A DNA stretch of 43,065 nt from Micromonosporaceae bacterium (GTDB lineage: Bacteria; Actinomycetota; Actinomycetes; Mycobacteriales; Micromonosporaceae): assembly GCA_020027875.1 (NCBI GenBank), contig JAHRHA010000043.1:1-43065 (forward strand), read 5' to 3'. The position numbers and the translations under genes were made by a program. Positions 16,733-27,935 of this stretch are shown one piece after another (the first letter of the stretch is position 1; every line of letters begins with the position of its first letter). The notes beneath the pieces are model-generated. The model saw only the letters and a list, made by a program, of their open reading frames with translations. It was not told the origin of the DNA and searched no databases.

Positions 16733-17914
16733 ATGCGCCTTCTATCGAACATGCGCCGATCGCGCGGTGCCGAACCGGGCATGATCAAAGGAATCGTACG
16801 GCTGGACCGGCGGACCAAGCGTCTTGTCGGTCGCCTGCGCCCGGGCGACATCGCGCTCATCGACCACCTCGACCTCGACCGGGTGGCGGCGGACGCACTC
16901 GTGGCGGCCCGCGTCGGAGCCGTCATCAACGCGAAACCATCGATTTCGGGCCGCTACCCCAACCTTGGACCTGAACTACTGGTCAAGGCGGGCATACCGC
17001 TCATTGATGACCTGGGCGAGGACACCTTCCAGCAGGTGAGGGATGGCGACGTAGTGACGCTCGACGGAAACACCGTGCTCGTCGCCGGGCAGGCCATCGC
17101 CCATGGCGTTCGTCACGACGCTGAGAGCGTGGCCAAGGCCATGGCCGACGCGCGTGAAGGCCTGTCAGAGCAGCTCGAGGCATTCGCGGCCAACACGATG
17201 GAGTACCTCAAGCTGGAGCGCGAACTCCTCCTCGACGGCGTCGGGGTCCCCGACATCACCGCGAAGCTCGCCGGGAGGCACTGTCTCATCGTCGTGCGTG
17301 GGTACGACTACAAGGCCGACCTCGATGCGTTGCGGCCGTACATTCGAGTGTTCAAGCCGGTGCTCATCGGGGTCGACGGTGGGGCCGATGCGCTGATCGA
17401 GGTGGGGTACACACCCGACCTGATCGTCGGTGACATGGACTCGGTCTCCGACGCCGCCCTGCGCTGCGGCGCGGAGATTGTCGTGCACGCCTACCCCGAC
17501 GGGCACGCGCCTGGCCTTGCCCGGGTAAACCAGCTCAACGTACCCGCCGTTACGTTCCCCGCCGCGGCGACGAGCGAAGATCTCGCGATGCTGCTGGCCG
17601 ACGAGAAGGGTGCCTCGCTCATCGTCGCGGTCGGCACGCACGCGACGCTGGTGGAGTTCCTGGACAAGGGCCGCAGTGGCATGGCGTCGACCTTCCTCAC
17701 CCGTCTCAAGGTCGGCGGCAAGCTGGTGGACGCCAAGGGTGTCAGCCGGCTCTACCGGCAGAGCACGTCCGGCTCGGCGCTCGCCCTACTCGTGCTGTCG
17801 GCGGTGGCCGCCATGGCCGCCGCATTCGCGGTCTCCACCGTCGGCAAGGCCTACCTGGGCGTTGTCGCGGAGTGGTGGGACAGCCTGGTATTCGGAGTGC
17901 AGAGGCTCTTCTAG
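16733..17914 (+). CDS. steA: Septation protein SteA
   Basis: This 393-residue protein has a thiamin-pyrophosphokinase-like fold followed by one C-terminal membrane helix (LALLVLSAVAAMAAAFAVS, near residue 350). Landmarks are GIVRLDRRTKRLVGRL, NAKPSISGRYPNLGP, VLIGVDGGADALIE and GDMDSVSD. In corynebacteria SteA forms a membrane complex with SteB that acts in daughter-cell separation. ATG 16733 is chosen by family N-terminus; GTG 16715 is an alternative with GAGGAAG very close. The stop overlaps the steB start, but steB is truncated here. Confidence 0.9.
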   Translation: MRLLSNMRRSRGAEPGMIKGIVRLDRRTKRLVGRLRPGDIALIDHLDLDRVAADALVAARVGAVINAKPSISGRYPNLGPELLVKAGIPLIDDLGEDTFQQVRDGDVVTLDGNTVLVAGQAIAHGVRHDAESVAKAMADAREGLSEQLEAFAANTMEYLKLERELLLDGVGVPDITAKLAGRHCLIVVRGYDYKADLDALRPYIRVFKPVLIGVDGGADALIEVGYTPDLIVGDMDSVSDAALRCGAEIVVHAYPDGHAPGLARVNQLNVPAVTFPAAATSEDLAMLLADEKGASLIVAVGTHATLVEFLDKGRSGMASTFLTRLKVGGKLVDAKGVSRLYRQSTSGSALALLVLSAVAAMAAAFAVSTVGKAYLGVVAEWWDSLVFGVQRLF

Positions 17915-17967
17915 TGATCAACTTTCGATATCACGTGGTCTCCCTGACTGCGGTGTTCTTCGCGTGA
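17914..17967 (+). pseudogene. steB: steB remnant, first 17 codons only
   Basis: GTG 17914 overlaps the steA stop and opens VINFRYHVVSLTAVFFA, the N-terminus of SteB/MctB proteins (M. tuberculosis Rv1698 position), normally about 310 residues long. The frame then hits TGA 17965-17967. No further SteB sequence exists in any frame. The TGA overlaps the GTG of the next gene, so the remnant could still pass ribosomes from steA downstream. Confidence 0.75.
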
Positions 17968-18866
17968 GGCGCGACATCCGGACGTCCGCCGGCCCGGGCG
18001 TTCTGGTACGGCGGTTGCTGCTCGCCGGGATGGGGGCCGGGCTGGCCCGAGCGGCGCTCTCGGCGGCCGCGTCCACGGCGGCCGCGTCGACAGGCCGGGC
18101 CGCCAGACTTGAGCGCACCAACTACCGCGGGCGCTCCGTGAGCCTCGTCGCCGGTCCGGCCCTCGCTGCGGCCGCGAGCTTGAGTGCGGGCGCGGGTGCG
18201 GCCGTGGAGGGCAACCGCGAGTTAGCGGCGGCCGCGCTCGTCGCGAGTCTGGGTGCCGGCGCCGTCGGGCTCTACGACGACGTTGTCGGGCCCCGAACCG
18301 CGCAGGCGAAGGGGTTCCGCGGCCATCTGGGTGCGCTGCGCGCAGGTCGGGTCAGCAGCGGCCTGGTGAAGGTCGTGGGGATCGGCGCGGTCGGCCTCGT
18401 GGCCGCAGCGATGCTGCCGAGCCGCCGCCCGCACGGGCGCCTCGGTCGGATCGTGGACGTCGCGCTGGGCGCGGGCGTGATCGCCGGTACGGCGAATGTG
18501 GTGAACCTGCTTGACCTGCGCCCTGGACGCGCGTTGAAGGCCGGGCTGATCGTGGGCGTACCGCTGGCCGCCTCCTCGGCCAGCTCCGCCACAGCCGCCG
18601 CGGCCGCCGCCGGCCCGGTTGGTGCCGCCGCGGCGCTGCTGGTAGACGATCTCGACGAGCGGGTGATGATCGGTGATTCGGGGGCCAACGCGCTCGGCGC
18701 GCTCCTGGGCGTGGCCCTGGCCGCTCGCACCGGCCTATTCGGACGGACGGCTCTGCTCGCCGGCCTGGGCGCGCTCACCGCGGCGAGTGAGAAGGTCAGC
18801 TTCACCGCGGTGATCGACGCCACGCCGGGCCTGCGGGAACTGGACCGGCTCGGCCGCCGGGCGTGA
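17964..18866 (+). CDS. MraY/WecA-like polyprenyl-phosphate transferase homologue
   Basis: This 300-residue, very Ala-rich multi-membrane protein carries scattered signatures of the polyprenyl-phosphate sugar-1-phosphate transferases: GLYDDVVGPR (DD pair), NVVNLLDLRPGRALK and MIGDSGANALGALLG. Several canonical acidic residues are weak, and the protein is shorter than MraY. It lies between steA and murJ and ends in a 4-base overlap with murJ (GTGA), so a role in lipid-linked precursor or cell-wall glycan assembly is likely. Substrate is unknown. GTG 17964 overlaps the steB remnant stop. Confidence 0.65.
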   Translation: MRRDIRTSAGPGVLVRRLLLAGMGAGLARAALSAAASTAAASTGRAARLERTNYRGRSVSLVAGPALAAAASLSAGAGAAVEGNRELAAAALVASLGAGAVGLYDDVVGPRTAQAKGFRGHLGALRAGRVSSGLVKVVGIGAVGLVAAAMLPSRRPHGRLGRIVDVALGAGVIAGTANVVNLLDLRPGRALKAGLIVGVPLAASSASSATAAAAAAGPVGAAAALLVDDLDERVMIGDSGANALGALLGVALAARTGLFGRTALLAGLGALTAASEKVSFTAVIDATPGLRELDRLGRRA

Positions 18867-20521
18867 CCATGGCGGCCACGGCGGGTGGAGCCGGTCGGCG
18901 AATCGCGGCCGCGGCCGCGGTGATCGCTGTGCTCACCGTCGTGGTCCGGCTCGCGGGCTTCGCCCGTACCCTGGTCTTCGCCGGAGCGGTCGGAACCACC
19001 GACCTAGGGGACATCTACCAGACCGCGAACACGATCCCCAACATTCTCTTTGAGATCGTGGCCGGGGGGGCGCTCGCGGTGATCGTGGTGCCGCTGCTCG
19101 CCGGGGCGGTGGCCGAGGGCGACCGGAGCCAGGTCGCCGACATCGCCTCGGCGTTGTTGACCTGGACCGTCCTGCTGCTTGTCCCGCTCGCGGTGCTGCT
19201 GGCGCTGTTCGCATCGCCGGTGGTTTCGCTGCTCGCCGGCGATGCCAGCCCGCAGGCGGTCCAGGTGGGTGCTCCGATGCTACGGGTGTTCGCGGTGCAG
19301 GTGCCGCTCTATGGGGTCGGCGTCGTGCTGACCGGCGTGCTGCATGCCCACCACCGCTTCACCTGGCCGGTGCTGGCGCCGTTGCTGTCCAGCGTGACCG
19401 TCATCGCGGCGTACCTCATGTTCGCCCTGGTGGACGGTCCGGGCACCGACATCGCCCGGGTGAGCCCCGCCGGCGAGATGATCCTGTCGGTCGGCACGAC
19501 GCTCGGGGTAGCCGTCCTCACCGGTTGCCTGGTGATCCCGATCCGCGCGTTGGGAGTCGGGTTTCGCCCACGCCTCGCGGTGGGCGCGCAGACCGCCCGC
19601 CGCGCGGTCACTCTCGCGAGCGCCGCAGCGCTCACCGTCGCCGCCCAGCAGCTAGCGACGGCGTACCTGATCCGGCTCGCCAACGGCGGACCGGACGGCT
19701 CACTCGTTCTCTACACCCTGGCCCAGGCGGTCTATCTGCTGCCCTGGGCGGTGCTGGCGGTCCCCCTGAGCACGCCGACGTTCCCGATTCTCGCGGCGGC
19801 CGCAGCGGCGGGGGATACGCGACGGTTCGACGCCACGCTCGCCCGTACCACTCGCGCCGTGCTGCTCGCCGCGGGCCTAGGCTTGGCGGCGCTGGTCGGG
19901 CTGGCCCAGCCGACGGGTCGGCTGCTCTCGGCCATCACGGCCACGCACCCTCCGGCCGCGACGCTGACCGCCTCCATCGTGGCGTTCGCGCCGGGTCTGT
20001 TCGGATTTGCGATGTTCGCACTGTTCAACCGGGCGCTCCACGCGGCCGGCGAGGCCAGGCGGGCCACGACAGGTGCGGTCATAGGGTGGGCGGCGACGGT
20101 CGGGGCGGCGCTCGTGCTGGCCGCCACCACACCGGCCGAGGATCGGGTTCCCGTCCTCGCCGCCGCGAGTTCGGTCGGGATGACGGTGCTCGGGGCGGCG
20201 TTGGTGGCGACGATCGTGCGGCGCAGGGGGAGCTTCGCGTTGGCGGGTTTTGTCCGGACTCTTCTGGTCAGCCTCGGCGGCGCCGCGCTCGCCGGCGGGC
20301 TGGGCTGGGCGGTCAGCGCGGCGGTCATCGGGCTCACCCCGGGTGTCGGCGGTGCCATTGTGGCGGGCATGCTGGCGGGTGTCGTGGTCGGGGCGGCCTT
20401 CCTTGGGGTGGCGATCGCATTCGATCGCGGCGACGTCCGGCCTGTGCTCGCCCGGCTGACCCGTCGGGTTTCGAGTCCGGCCAGCCGGCCCGCAAGCGGG
20501 TCGGATGCGACCGACAATTGA
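18863..20521 (+). CDS. murJ: MurJ/MviN-family lipid flippase
   Basis: This integral membrane protein of 552 residues has about 14 hydrophobic segments and the MurJ family pattern: VVRLAGFARTLVFAGAVGTTDLGDIYQTANTIPN near the start, then VLTGVLHAHHRFTWPVLAPLLS. MurJ proteins flip lipid II for peptidoglycan synthesis. GTG 18863 overlaps the previous stop; ATG 18869 is an alternative. It is not certain that this is the main MurJ of the cell, as actinobacteria often have several. The stop is directly followed by a 15-bp tandem repeat. Confidence 0.85.
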   Translation: MTMAATAGGAGRRIAAAAAVIAVLTVVVRLAGFARTLVFAGAVGTTDLGDIYQTANTIPNILFEIVAGGALAVIVVPLLAGAVAEGDRSQVADIASALLTWTVLLLVPLAVLLALFASPVVSLLAGDASPQAVQVGAPMLRVFAVQVPLYGVGVVLTGVLHAHHRFTWPVLAPLLSSVTVIAAYLMFALVDGPGTDIARVSPAGEMILSVGTTLGVAVLTGCLVIPIRALGVGFRPRLAVGAQTARRAVTLASAAALTVAAQQLATAYLIRLANGGPDGSLVLYTLAQAVYLLPWAVLAVPLSTPTFPILAAAAAAGDTRRFDATLARTTRAVLLAAGLGLAALVGLAQPTGRLLSAITATHPPAATLTASIVAFAPGLFGFAMFALFNRALHAAGEARRATTGAVIGWAATVGAALVLAATTPAEDRVPVLAAASSVGMTVLGAALVATIVRRRGSFALAGFVRTLLVSLGGAALAGGLGWAVSAAVIGLTPGVGGAIVAGMLAGVVVGAAFLGVAIAFDRGDVRPVLARLTRRVSSPASRPASGSDATDN

Positions 20522-20590
20522 CCGTGCCGGAAGTGACCGTGCCGGAAGTGACCGTGCCGGACCTGACCGTGCCGGACCTGACCGTGCCGG
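20521..20590 (+). repeat. 15-bp tandem repeat between murJ and glycosyltransferase
   Basis: ACCGTGCCGGAAGTG twice, ACCGTGCCGGACCTG twice, then ACCGTGCCGG give 4.7 units. In the murJ frame each unit supplies another TGA stop. In the frame of the next gene it reads (S/P)DRAG repeats open from an ATG at 20505. Confidence 0.9.
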
Positions 20591-20606
20591 CGAGGAGGGG
20601 ACGACG

Positions 20607-21725
20607 ATGGCCAACGGATCGCCGCGGGTGGCCCTCGTCCTCGGCTCGAGCACGGGCGGGATCGGCCGACACGTGCGCTCCCTTATCCATGGCCTGATCG
20701 CACGGGGCATGACGGTCGAGGTGTACTGCCCGCCGGGTACGGCGGACGTGTTCAACTACGCCGCGACCGGTGTCCAAGTGACCGCGCTGGACATCCCGCC
20801 CACTCCCGGCCCACGCGACGTCGGCGCGGTCACCGAACTTCGCCGTGCGCTGCGGGTCGCCGAGGTGGACCTCGTCCACGCGCACGGTCTTCGGGCCGGG
20901 TTTGTCGCCGCGCTCGCCCGGCCGGGCGCGGTCCCGCTCGTGGTGACCTGGCACAACACGTTCGTGGAGCGCGGGCTGCGCCGCGTGGCCCACCGGGCGC
21001 TGGCTCGGACGGTCGCAAGCGCCGCCGACGTGACGCTCTGTGCGTCCGACGAACTGGTCGCCACCGCCACGCGGCTGGGCGCCCGAAGCGCCCGCCTGTG
21101 CATGATCGCCGCACCGCCCCTGCCCGAGCGGGTCCGGAGCCGGGCTGAGGTCCGGGAGGAGTTCGGTCTGCCCGCCGACGCGCCGCTCGTGCTGTCGGTC
21201 GGGCGGCTGCACCCGCACAAGCGTCACGACGTGCTCGTCGCCGCCGCGGCCCGATGGCGCTATCTGCGTCCGATGCCGACGGTGATCATCGCCGGCATCG
21301 GGCCGTCCTACCGCGAGTTGGCCGCCCAGATCACCATCGCCCGGGCACCCGTCATCCTGCTGGGCCACCGAGGCGACATCACCGACCTCCTGCACGCCGC
21401 CGACCTCGCAGTCGTCACCAGCGACGGCGAGGCGCGTCAACTATTCGCCCAGGAGGTGCTCGGCGCGGGTGTGGCTCTGGTCGCCACGTCCGTGGGCGGC
21501 ATACCGGAGATCGTCGGAGATGCCGCGGTGCTCGTACCGCCCGGCGACGTCGATGCCGTGGACGTGGCCGTACGGGGCATGCTCGCCGACCCCGAACGAC
21601 GGGCTGCGTACGCGGCGGCCGGGCTCATCCAGGCCAAGACGTGGCCCACCGAGACAGACACGATCGACCAGGTTGCGGCGGTCTACGCCGAGCTCGCCAG
21701 GCCTGCCGGCTCGGTGTCACCGTGA
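20607..21725 (+). CDS. GT-B glycosyltransferase (family 4-like)
   Basis: This 372-residue protein has two Rossmann-like halves. The N-terminal glycine-rich GSSTGGIGRHVRSL is typical of family 4 acceptors. The C-terminal half has LVLSVGRLHPHKRHDVLV, an EVLGAGVALVATSVGGIPEIV block (nucleotide-sugar site) and LVPPGDVDAV. ATG 20607 is chosen for GAGGAGGGG just upstream; an in-frame ATG at 20505 would add 34 repeat-encoded residues. Position after murJ suggests an envelope glycan or lipid substrate, unidentified. Confidence 0.85.
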   Translation: MANGSPRVALVLGSSTGGIGRHVRSLIHGLIARGMTVEVYCPPGTADVFNYAATGVQVTALDIPPTPGPRDVGAVTELRRALRVAEVDLVHAHGLRAGFVAALARPGAVPLVVTWHNTFVERGLRRVAHRALARTVASAADVTLCASDELVATATRLGARSARLCMIAAPPLPERVRSRAEVREEFGLPADAPLVLSVGRLHPHKRHDVLVAAAARWRYLRPMPTVIIAGIGPSYRELAAQITIARAPVILLGHRGDITDLLHAADLAVVTSDGEARQLFAQEVLGAGVALVATSVGGIPEIVGDAAVLVPPGDVDAVDVAVRGMLADPERRAAYAAAGLIQAKTWPTETDTIDQVAAVYAELARPAGSVSP

Positions 21726-21854
21726 TCGCCGGCGCGCCCTGGCTGAGGTTCGGGCACTGTTGAGTCCGATAACACTGTTTGCGGTGTTCTTCGCTATCCG
21801 ACACGACACGGCGTCCGGTCAGCCGCCTACGGCACCGAGCGTGTTACCGTGAAG

Positions 21855-24224
<2,370 letters not shown>

Positions 24225-24228
<4 letters not shown>

Positions 24229-24971
24229 TTTCTCGACCGCGTGCAGCATGGCGCACCCGCCACCGCCTTATTGAGGATGTGGCGATGGATGGTGGGGTGC
24301 GGCGACGTCGGCGATGTACGGTTCTTGGCGCGGCAGTAGCGACGGTCGGTGTGTTGAGCGTTGTTGCCTTGACGACCGGCCCGTGGGTCGGGCGCGATCC
24401 GGGCTTCACCGCGGCTTCGCCTGGGCCGGCCACGGTGGCGCCAACTTTGCTGTTCGTCGACACGGGTCCGCTCGTGGTTGTCGAGCCGCTGCCGCCGTTG
24501 CCCGCGGGTTGGGTCCGCCGGAGCATCCTCGAGATGGTGGTCGGCGTACCCGGAGACTGGGGCATCAACGACTTCGGCTGCAACCAGACCGAGCGGCCAA
24601 GCTTCGTATATGACGGCGGCACCGTCAATCTCTGCTACACGCCGGAGCCGCCGACGAAGCGGGTCGCGATCGTCACGTTCTTCCCTGCCGCCTTGCTCGA
24701 GCTCCCTGTAACCCGCGTCGATGTGCACCGACGTCAGCGCACCCCAGCCGGATGTGGTGCTGCAGTGCATCGGCGCGGACGGAACGGTCAGCCGGCTTTG
24801 GGTGACCTTCGGCTCGTGCGCCGGGCGGGGGTGGACAACGGCGTGGGGCAGGTGATGGTCGATCACGCGATGATCGAGCGCTTCATGACGCCGCTGCACA
24901 TCGGCTACTCGGTGAGCGGCTCGCTCGAGTTCGGCGCTCATCCCGACAAGCCCACCAAGCCCGCCACGTGA
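24225..24971 (+). pseudogene. Exported hypothetical protein, probably frame-disrupted
   Basis: The frame begins at GTG 24225, overlapping the Nudix stop. It encodes an Arg-rich start, a membrane or signal helix (CTVLGAAVATVGVLSVVAL) and an extracytoplasmic region with PAGWVRRSILEMVVGVPGDWG. Between about 24720 and 24840 this frame turns Arg-rich and implausible. The next frame reads a better protein segment there (PDVVLQCIGADGTVSRLW, then FGSCAGRG). After about 24840 the first frame again looks natural (VMVDHAMIERFMTPLHIGYS). Two compensating indels, or sequencing errors, would explain this. I do not recognise the family. Confidence 0.5.
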
Positions 24972-24972
24972 G

Positions 24973-25041
24973 CCCAAGATCGCCGTGATCATGATGTGGC
25001 CGTCGTGAAACAGCGTCGATCATGACCTCCAGGTCATGATC
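24973..25041 (+). repeat. Dispersed hairpin repeat family 1, copy B
   Basis: It begins CCAAGATCGCCGTGATCATG and ends with GATCATGACCT / AGGTCATGATC, a perfect 11-bp stem with only CC between the arms (25018-25041). It is in the same orientation as copy C, 607 bases away, with the TM2 gene between them. Confidence 0.85.
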
Positions 25042-25057
25042 GGCGGTCAAGGAGGGC

Positions 25058-25525
25058 TCACGAGGAGCGGAGGACGCGGCCCTGCGCGTCGGTGCCGCCT
25101 TGGACGAGCAGGATGATGCCGTCGATCAGCGGCCAGATCGCGCCCAGTCCACAAGTGAGCCAGGTGACCGCGATCTGCGCGATAGCCATGCCGATGTGGC
25201 CGGTGTAGAACCGCCCCGCGCCGAAGCCACCGAGGACCAGCTGCAGGATGCCAGCCACGATCTTGCTCTTGTCGGAGAGCGGCAGCCCGGTCGCCGGATC
25301 GAAGGCCGGGTACCCAGCCGCGTACGGGACCGGCTGCCCGTACCCCTCTTGCGCGTACCCGGGCTGTGCATAACCAGGCTGGTCGTATCCGGGCGGACTG
25401 TACCCGGGCTGGCTGTACCCGGGCTGGCTGTACCCGGGTGGATAAGGGCCGCCTGCGTACGGGTCCGTCGGCGCCGGCAACGGGGATGTGGGCGGCCTGT
25501 CGTAGGGATCCGTGGATTCGGTCAT
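25058..25525 (-). CDS. TM2-domain membrane protein with PGY repeats
   Basis: This 155-residue protein has an N-terminal half that is Pro, Gly, Tyr and Gln rich, with at least seven PGYxQ-type units (DNA unit about 15 bases, 25345-25440). The C-terminal half is a TM2 domain: KSKIVAGILQLVLGGFGAGRFYTGHIGMAIAQI, a second helix, then GAIWPLIDGIILLV. TM2 proteins are small two-helix membrane proteins of unclear function. ATG 25525 is chosen because upstream residues do not fit the family; no clear ribosome site is visible. It runs against the surrounding genes and is bracketed by repeat copies B and C. Confidence 0.85.
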   Translation of the reverse strand: MTESTDPYDRPPTSPLPAPTDPYAGGPYPPGYSQPGYSQPGYSPPGYDQPGYAQPGYAQEGYGQPVPYAAGYPAFDPATGLPLSDKSKIVAGILQLVLGGFGAGRFYTGHIGMAIAQIAVTWLTCGLGAIWPLIDGIILLVQGGTDAQGRVLRSS

Positions 25526-25579
25526 GGCGTCGAGCGTAGGGGGTGGGGTCACGCCGCTCGCCCCGACCACCCACGCGCC

Positions 25580-25647
25580 CCAAGATCGCCGTGATCATGA
25601 TTTGACCGTCGCGAAACAGCGCCGATCATGACCTCCAGGTCATGATC
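25580..25647 (+). repeat. Dispersed hairpin repeat family 1, copy C
   Basis: This is nearly identical to copy B: CCAAGATCGCCGTGATCATGAT, a short spacer with CCGTCGCGAAACAGCG, then the GATCATGACCT / AGGTCATGATC hairpin (25624-25647). It lies about 100 bases upstream of ald. Confidence 0.85.
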
Positions 25648-25745
25648 GGCGGGCGGGGGCGGCCTAGACTCGCCGGAGGGCGACCGGCGTCGCCGAAGGC
25701 GGCAATGGCGCCGCCCGCGCCGGCTCCGCTGGAAGAGGTGTCTCT

Positions 25746-26861
25746 GTGAAGGTTGGCATCCCCCGCGAGGTCAAGAACCACGAATACCGGGTGGCGATCA
25801 CTCCGGCAGGCGTGAACGAACTCGTCCGCAACGGTCACGAGGTCTACGTCGAGACCGCTGCCGGTCTCGGCTCGTCGATCACCGACGACCAGTACACCAA
25901 TGCCGGCGCGAACATTCTGCCCACCGCGGACGATGTGTGGGCCGAGGGCGACCTGATCCTCAAGGTAAAGGAGCCCATCGCCGAGGAGTACCCGCGCATG
26001 CGCGAGGGGCAGGTCCTCTTCACCTATCTGCACCTCGCCGCGTCCAGGGAGTGCACGGACGCCCTTCTCAACGCCAAGGTCACCGGCATCGCGTACGAGA
26101 CGGTCGAGCTCACCGATGGTGCGCTGCCGCTGCTCGCCCCGATGTCGGAGGTGGCCGGCCGGTTGGCGCCGCAGGTCGGTTCGTACCACCTGATGCGCTC
26201 GGGCGGCGGCCGCGGCGTGCTCATGGGCGGCGTACCCGGCACGTACGCCGCGAAGGTTGTCGTCATCGGCGCCGGCGTCTCCGGCATGAACGCCGCCGCG
26301 ATCGCGCTCGGCATGCAGGCCGAGGTGCTGCTGCTGGACAAGAACATCGCCCGCCTGCGTACGGCCGATGCGATCTACCGCGGCCACTTGCAGACGGTCG
26401 CGTCCAATGCGTACGAGGTCGAGAAGGCGGTGCTCGACGCGGACCTGGTGATTGGCGCCGTCCTTGTCCCGGGCGCGAAGGCCCCGATGCTGATCTCGAA
26501 CGAGCTCGTCTCCCGGATGATGCCGGGCAGCGTGCTCGTCGACATCTCGATCGACCAGGGCGGTTGCTTCGAGGACTCCCGGCCGACCACCCACGCCGAT
26601 CCGGTCTACAAGGTACACAACAGCGTCTTCTACTGTGTCGCGAACATGCCCGGTGCGGTGCCGCACACGTCCACGTATGCGCTCACCAACGTCACCTTGC
26701 CCTACGCGGTCGAGTTGGCCAACCACGGCTGGCGGGAGGCGCTGCGCAAGGATCGGGCGCTCGCCCTCGGCCTCAACACCCATGACGGGCACATCACGTA
26801 CGGCCCAGTGGCCGACGCGCACGGCATGGCCTGCGTGAAGCTCGAAGAGGTGTTGGCCTGA
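25746..26861 (+). CDS. ald: Alanine dehydrogenase
   Basis: This 371-residue NAD-dependent enzyme interconverts L-alanine and pyruvate plus ammonia. Visible are [15 protein letters not shown] at the start, [16 protein letters not shown] (catalytic His), the Rossmann motif [31 protein letters not shown] and the C-terminal catalytic Asp region. GTG 25746 has GGAAGAGGTG upstream. The gene precedes xerD, starting 8 bases before the likely xerD start. Confidence 0.94.
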   Translation: MKVGIPREVKNHEYRVAITPAGVNELVRNGHEVYVETAAGLGSSITDDQYTNAGANILPTADDVWAEGDLILKVKEPIAEEYPRMREGQVLFTYLHLAASRECTDALLNAKVTGIAYETVELTDGALPLLAPMSEVAGRLAPQVGSYHLMRSGGGRGVLMGGVPGTYAAKVVVIGAGVSGMNAAAIALGMQAEVLLLDKNIARLRTADAIYRGHLQTVASNAYEVEKAVLDADLVIGAVLVPGAKAPMLISNELVSRMMPGSVLVDISIDQGGCFEDSRPTTHADPVYKVHNSVFYCVANMPGAVPHTSTYALTNVTLPYAVELANHGWREALRKDRALALGLNTHDGHITYGPVADAHGMACVKLEEVLA

Positions 26862-26869
26862 TCGGTGAC

Positions 26870-27832
26870 GTGGGGCGTGAGGTGAGGGTGTACCTCGACC
26901 ACCTCGCGGTCGAGCGTGGACTCGCGGTGAACACCATTTCGTCGTACCGGCGCGATCTCGACCGTTACGCAGCAACCCTGCGTGCGGCCGGGCATTCCCG
27001 ACTGGACACAGTGGACGAGCGCGCCGTCACGGCGTACGTGCGGCTGCTGCGCGAGGGCGACGCCGAGCATCCTCCATTGGCCGCGGCCTCGGCAGCCCGA
27101 GCGATCAGCGCGGTGCGGGGCCTGCACCGATTCGCCGCGCGCGAAGGACTCATCGCCGATGACGCGGCCCGCGAGGTCCGGCCGCCGGTCCCACCGAGGC
27201 GGCTGCCGAAGGCGCTCGGCGTCGACGAGGTACGCCGGCTGCTCGAGGCCGTCCGCGGTGACGACCCCGCGTCGCTGCGAGACGCCGCGCTGCTGGAGTT
27301 CCTGTACGGCACCGGAGCGCGGGTGTCCGAGGCGGTCGGCTGCGCCGTCGATGATCTGGATCTAACCGACGGCAGCGTGCTGCTGCGCGGCAAGGGCGGC
27401 CGCAGCCGGTTGGTCCCCGTCGGCGGCTACGCCCGCGACGCGATCGCGGCATATCTGGTGCGGGGGCGGCCGGCGTTGCTCGCGCACCGGCGCAGCGCCA
27501 GCGGCGCACGCAGCGGTGCCCGCGGGGGCGCCGGCAGCGGGGCGCGCGACGGGCACATTCTGTTCCGCAACGCCCGCGGCGGGCCGCTCACCCGTCAGGG
27601 CGCCTGGGGGATCCTTCGGCAGGCGGCCACCCGGGCCGGGTTGAGCCAGGAGGTCTCGCCGCACGCGCTGAGGCACTCCTTCGCCACCCATCTGCTCGAC
27701 GGAGGAGCCGACGTACGGGTCGTCCAGGAATTGCTTGGACACGCGTCCGTGACGACAACCCAGATCTACACGTTGGTAACGGTGGAGAAGCTTCGGGAGG
27801 TCTATGCGACATCGCACCCCCGGGCTCGCTGA
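26870..27832 (+). CDS. xerD: Tyrosine recombinase XerD
   Basis: This chromosome-dimer-resolution recombinase, 320 residues, is at the M. tuberculosis Rv1701 position. Catalytic motifs are GTGARVSEA (first Arg, near residue 150), [25 protein letters not shown] (His and nucleophile Tyr). A low-complexity insert of about 20 residues ([18 protein letters not shown], near residue 208) interrupts the region before ILFRN. The start is uncertain among in-frame GTG codons (26870, 26882). Confidence 0.88.
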   Translation: MGREVRVYLDHLAVERGLAVNTISSYRRDLDRYAATLRAAGHSRLDTVDERAVTAYVRLLREGDAEHPPLAAASAARAISAVRGLHRFAAREGLIADDAAREVRPPVPPRRLPKALGVDEVRRLLEAVRGDDPASLRDAALLEFLYGTGARVSEAVGCAVDDLDLTDGSVLLRGKGGRSRLVPVGGYARDAIAAYLVRGRPALLAHRRSASGARSGARGGAGSGARDGHILFRNARGGPLTRQGAWGILRQAATRAGLSQEVSPHALRHSFATHLLDGGADVRVVQELLGHASVTTTQIYTLVTVEKLREVYATSHPRAR

Positions 27833-27935
27833 AACCCGCGTGGGTTTGGGCTGCGACACGCCGAGCGCTAGTCACGTCCGGCCGCCGATGGTGTCGTACA
27901 GTCGGCGCGTCAGGCGGGAAAGGTCGTAGCGGGAG

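Noticed and set aside
20505..20606. N-terminal extension of the glycosyltransferase from ATG 20505
   Set aside because: It would start inside murJ and consist of repeat-encoded DRAG units. ATG 20607 has an excellent ribosome site. Kept only as a noted alternative.
17949..21794. Shared 15-mer TGCGGTGTTCTTCGC at the steB remnant (17949) and before pyrG (21780)
   Set aside because: One 15-base match in 43 kb of biased composition is close to chance expectation. No similarity extends on either side.
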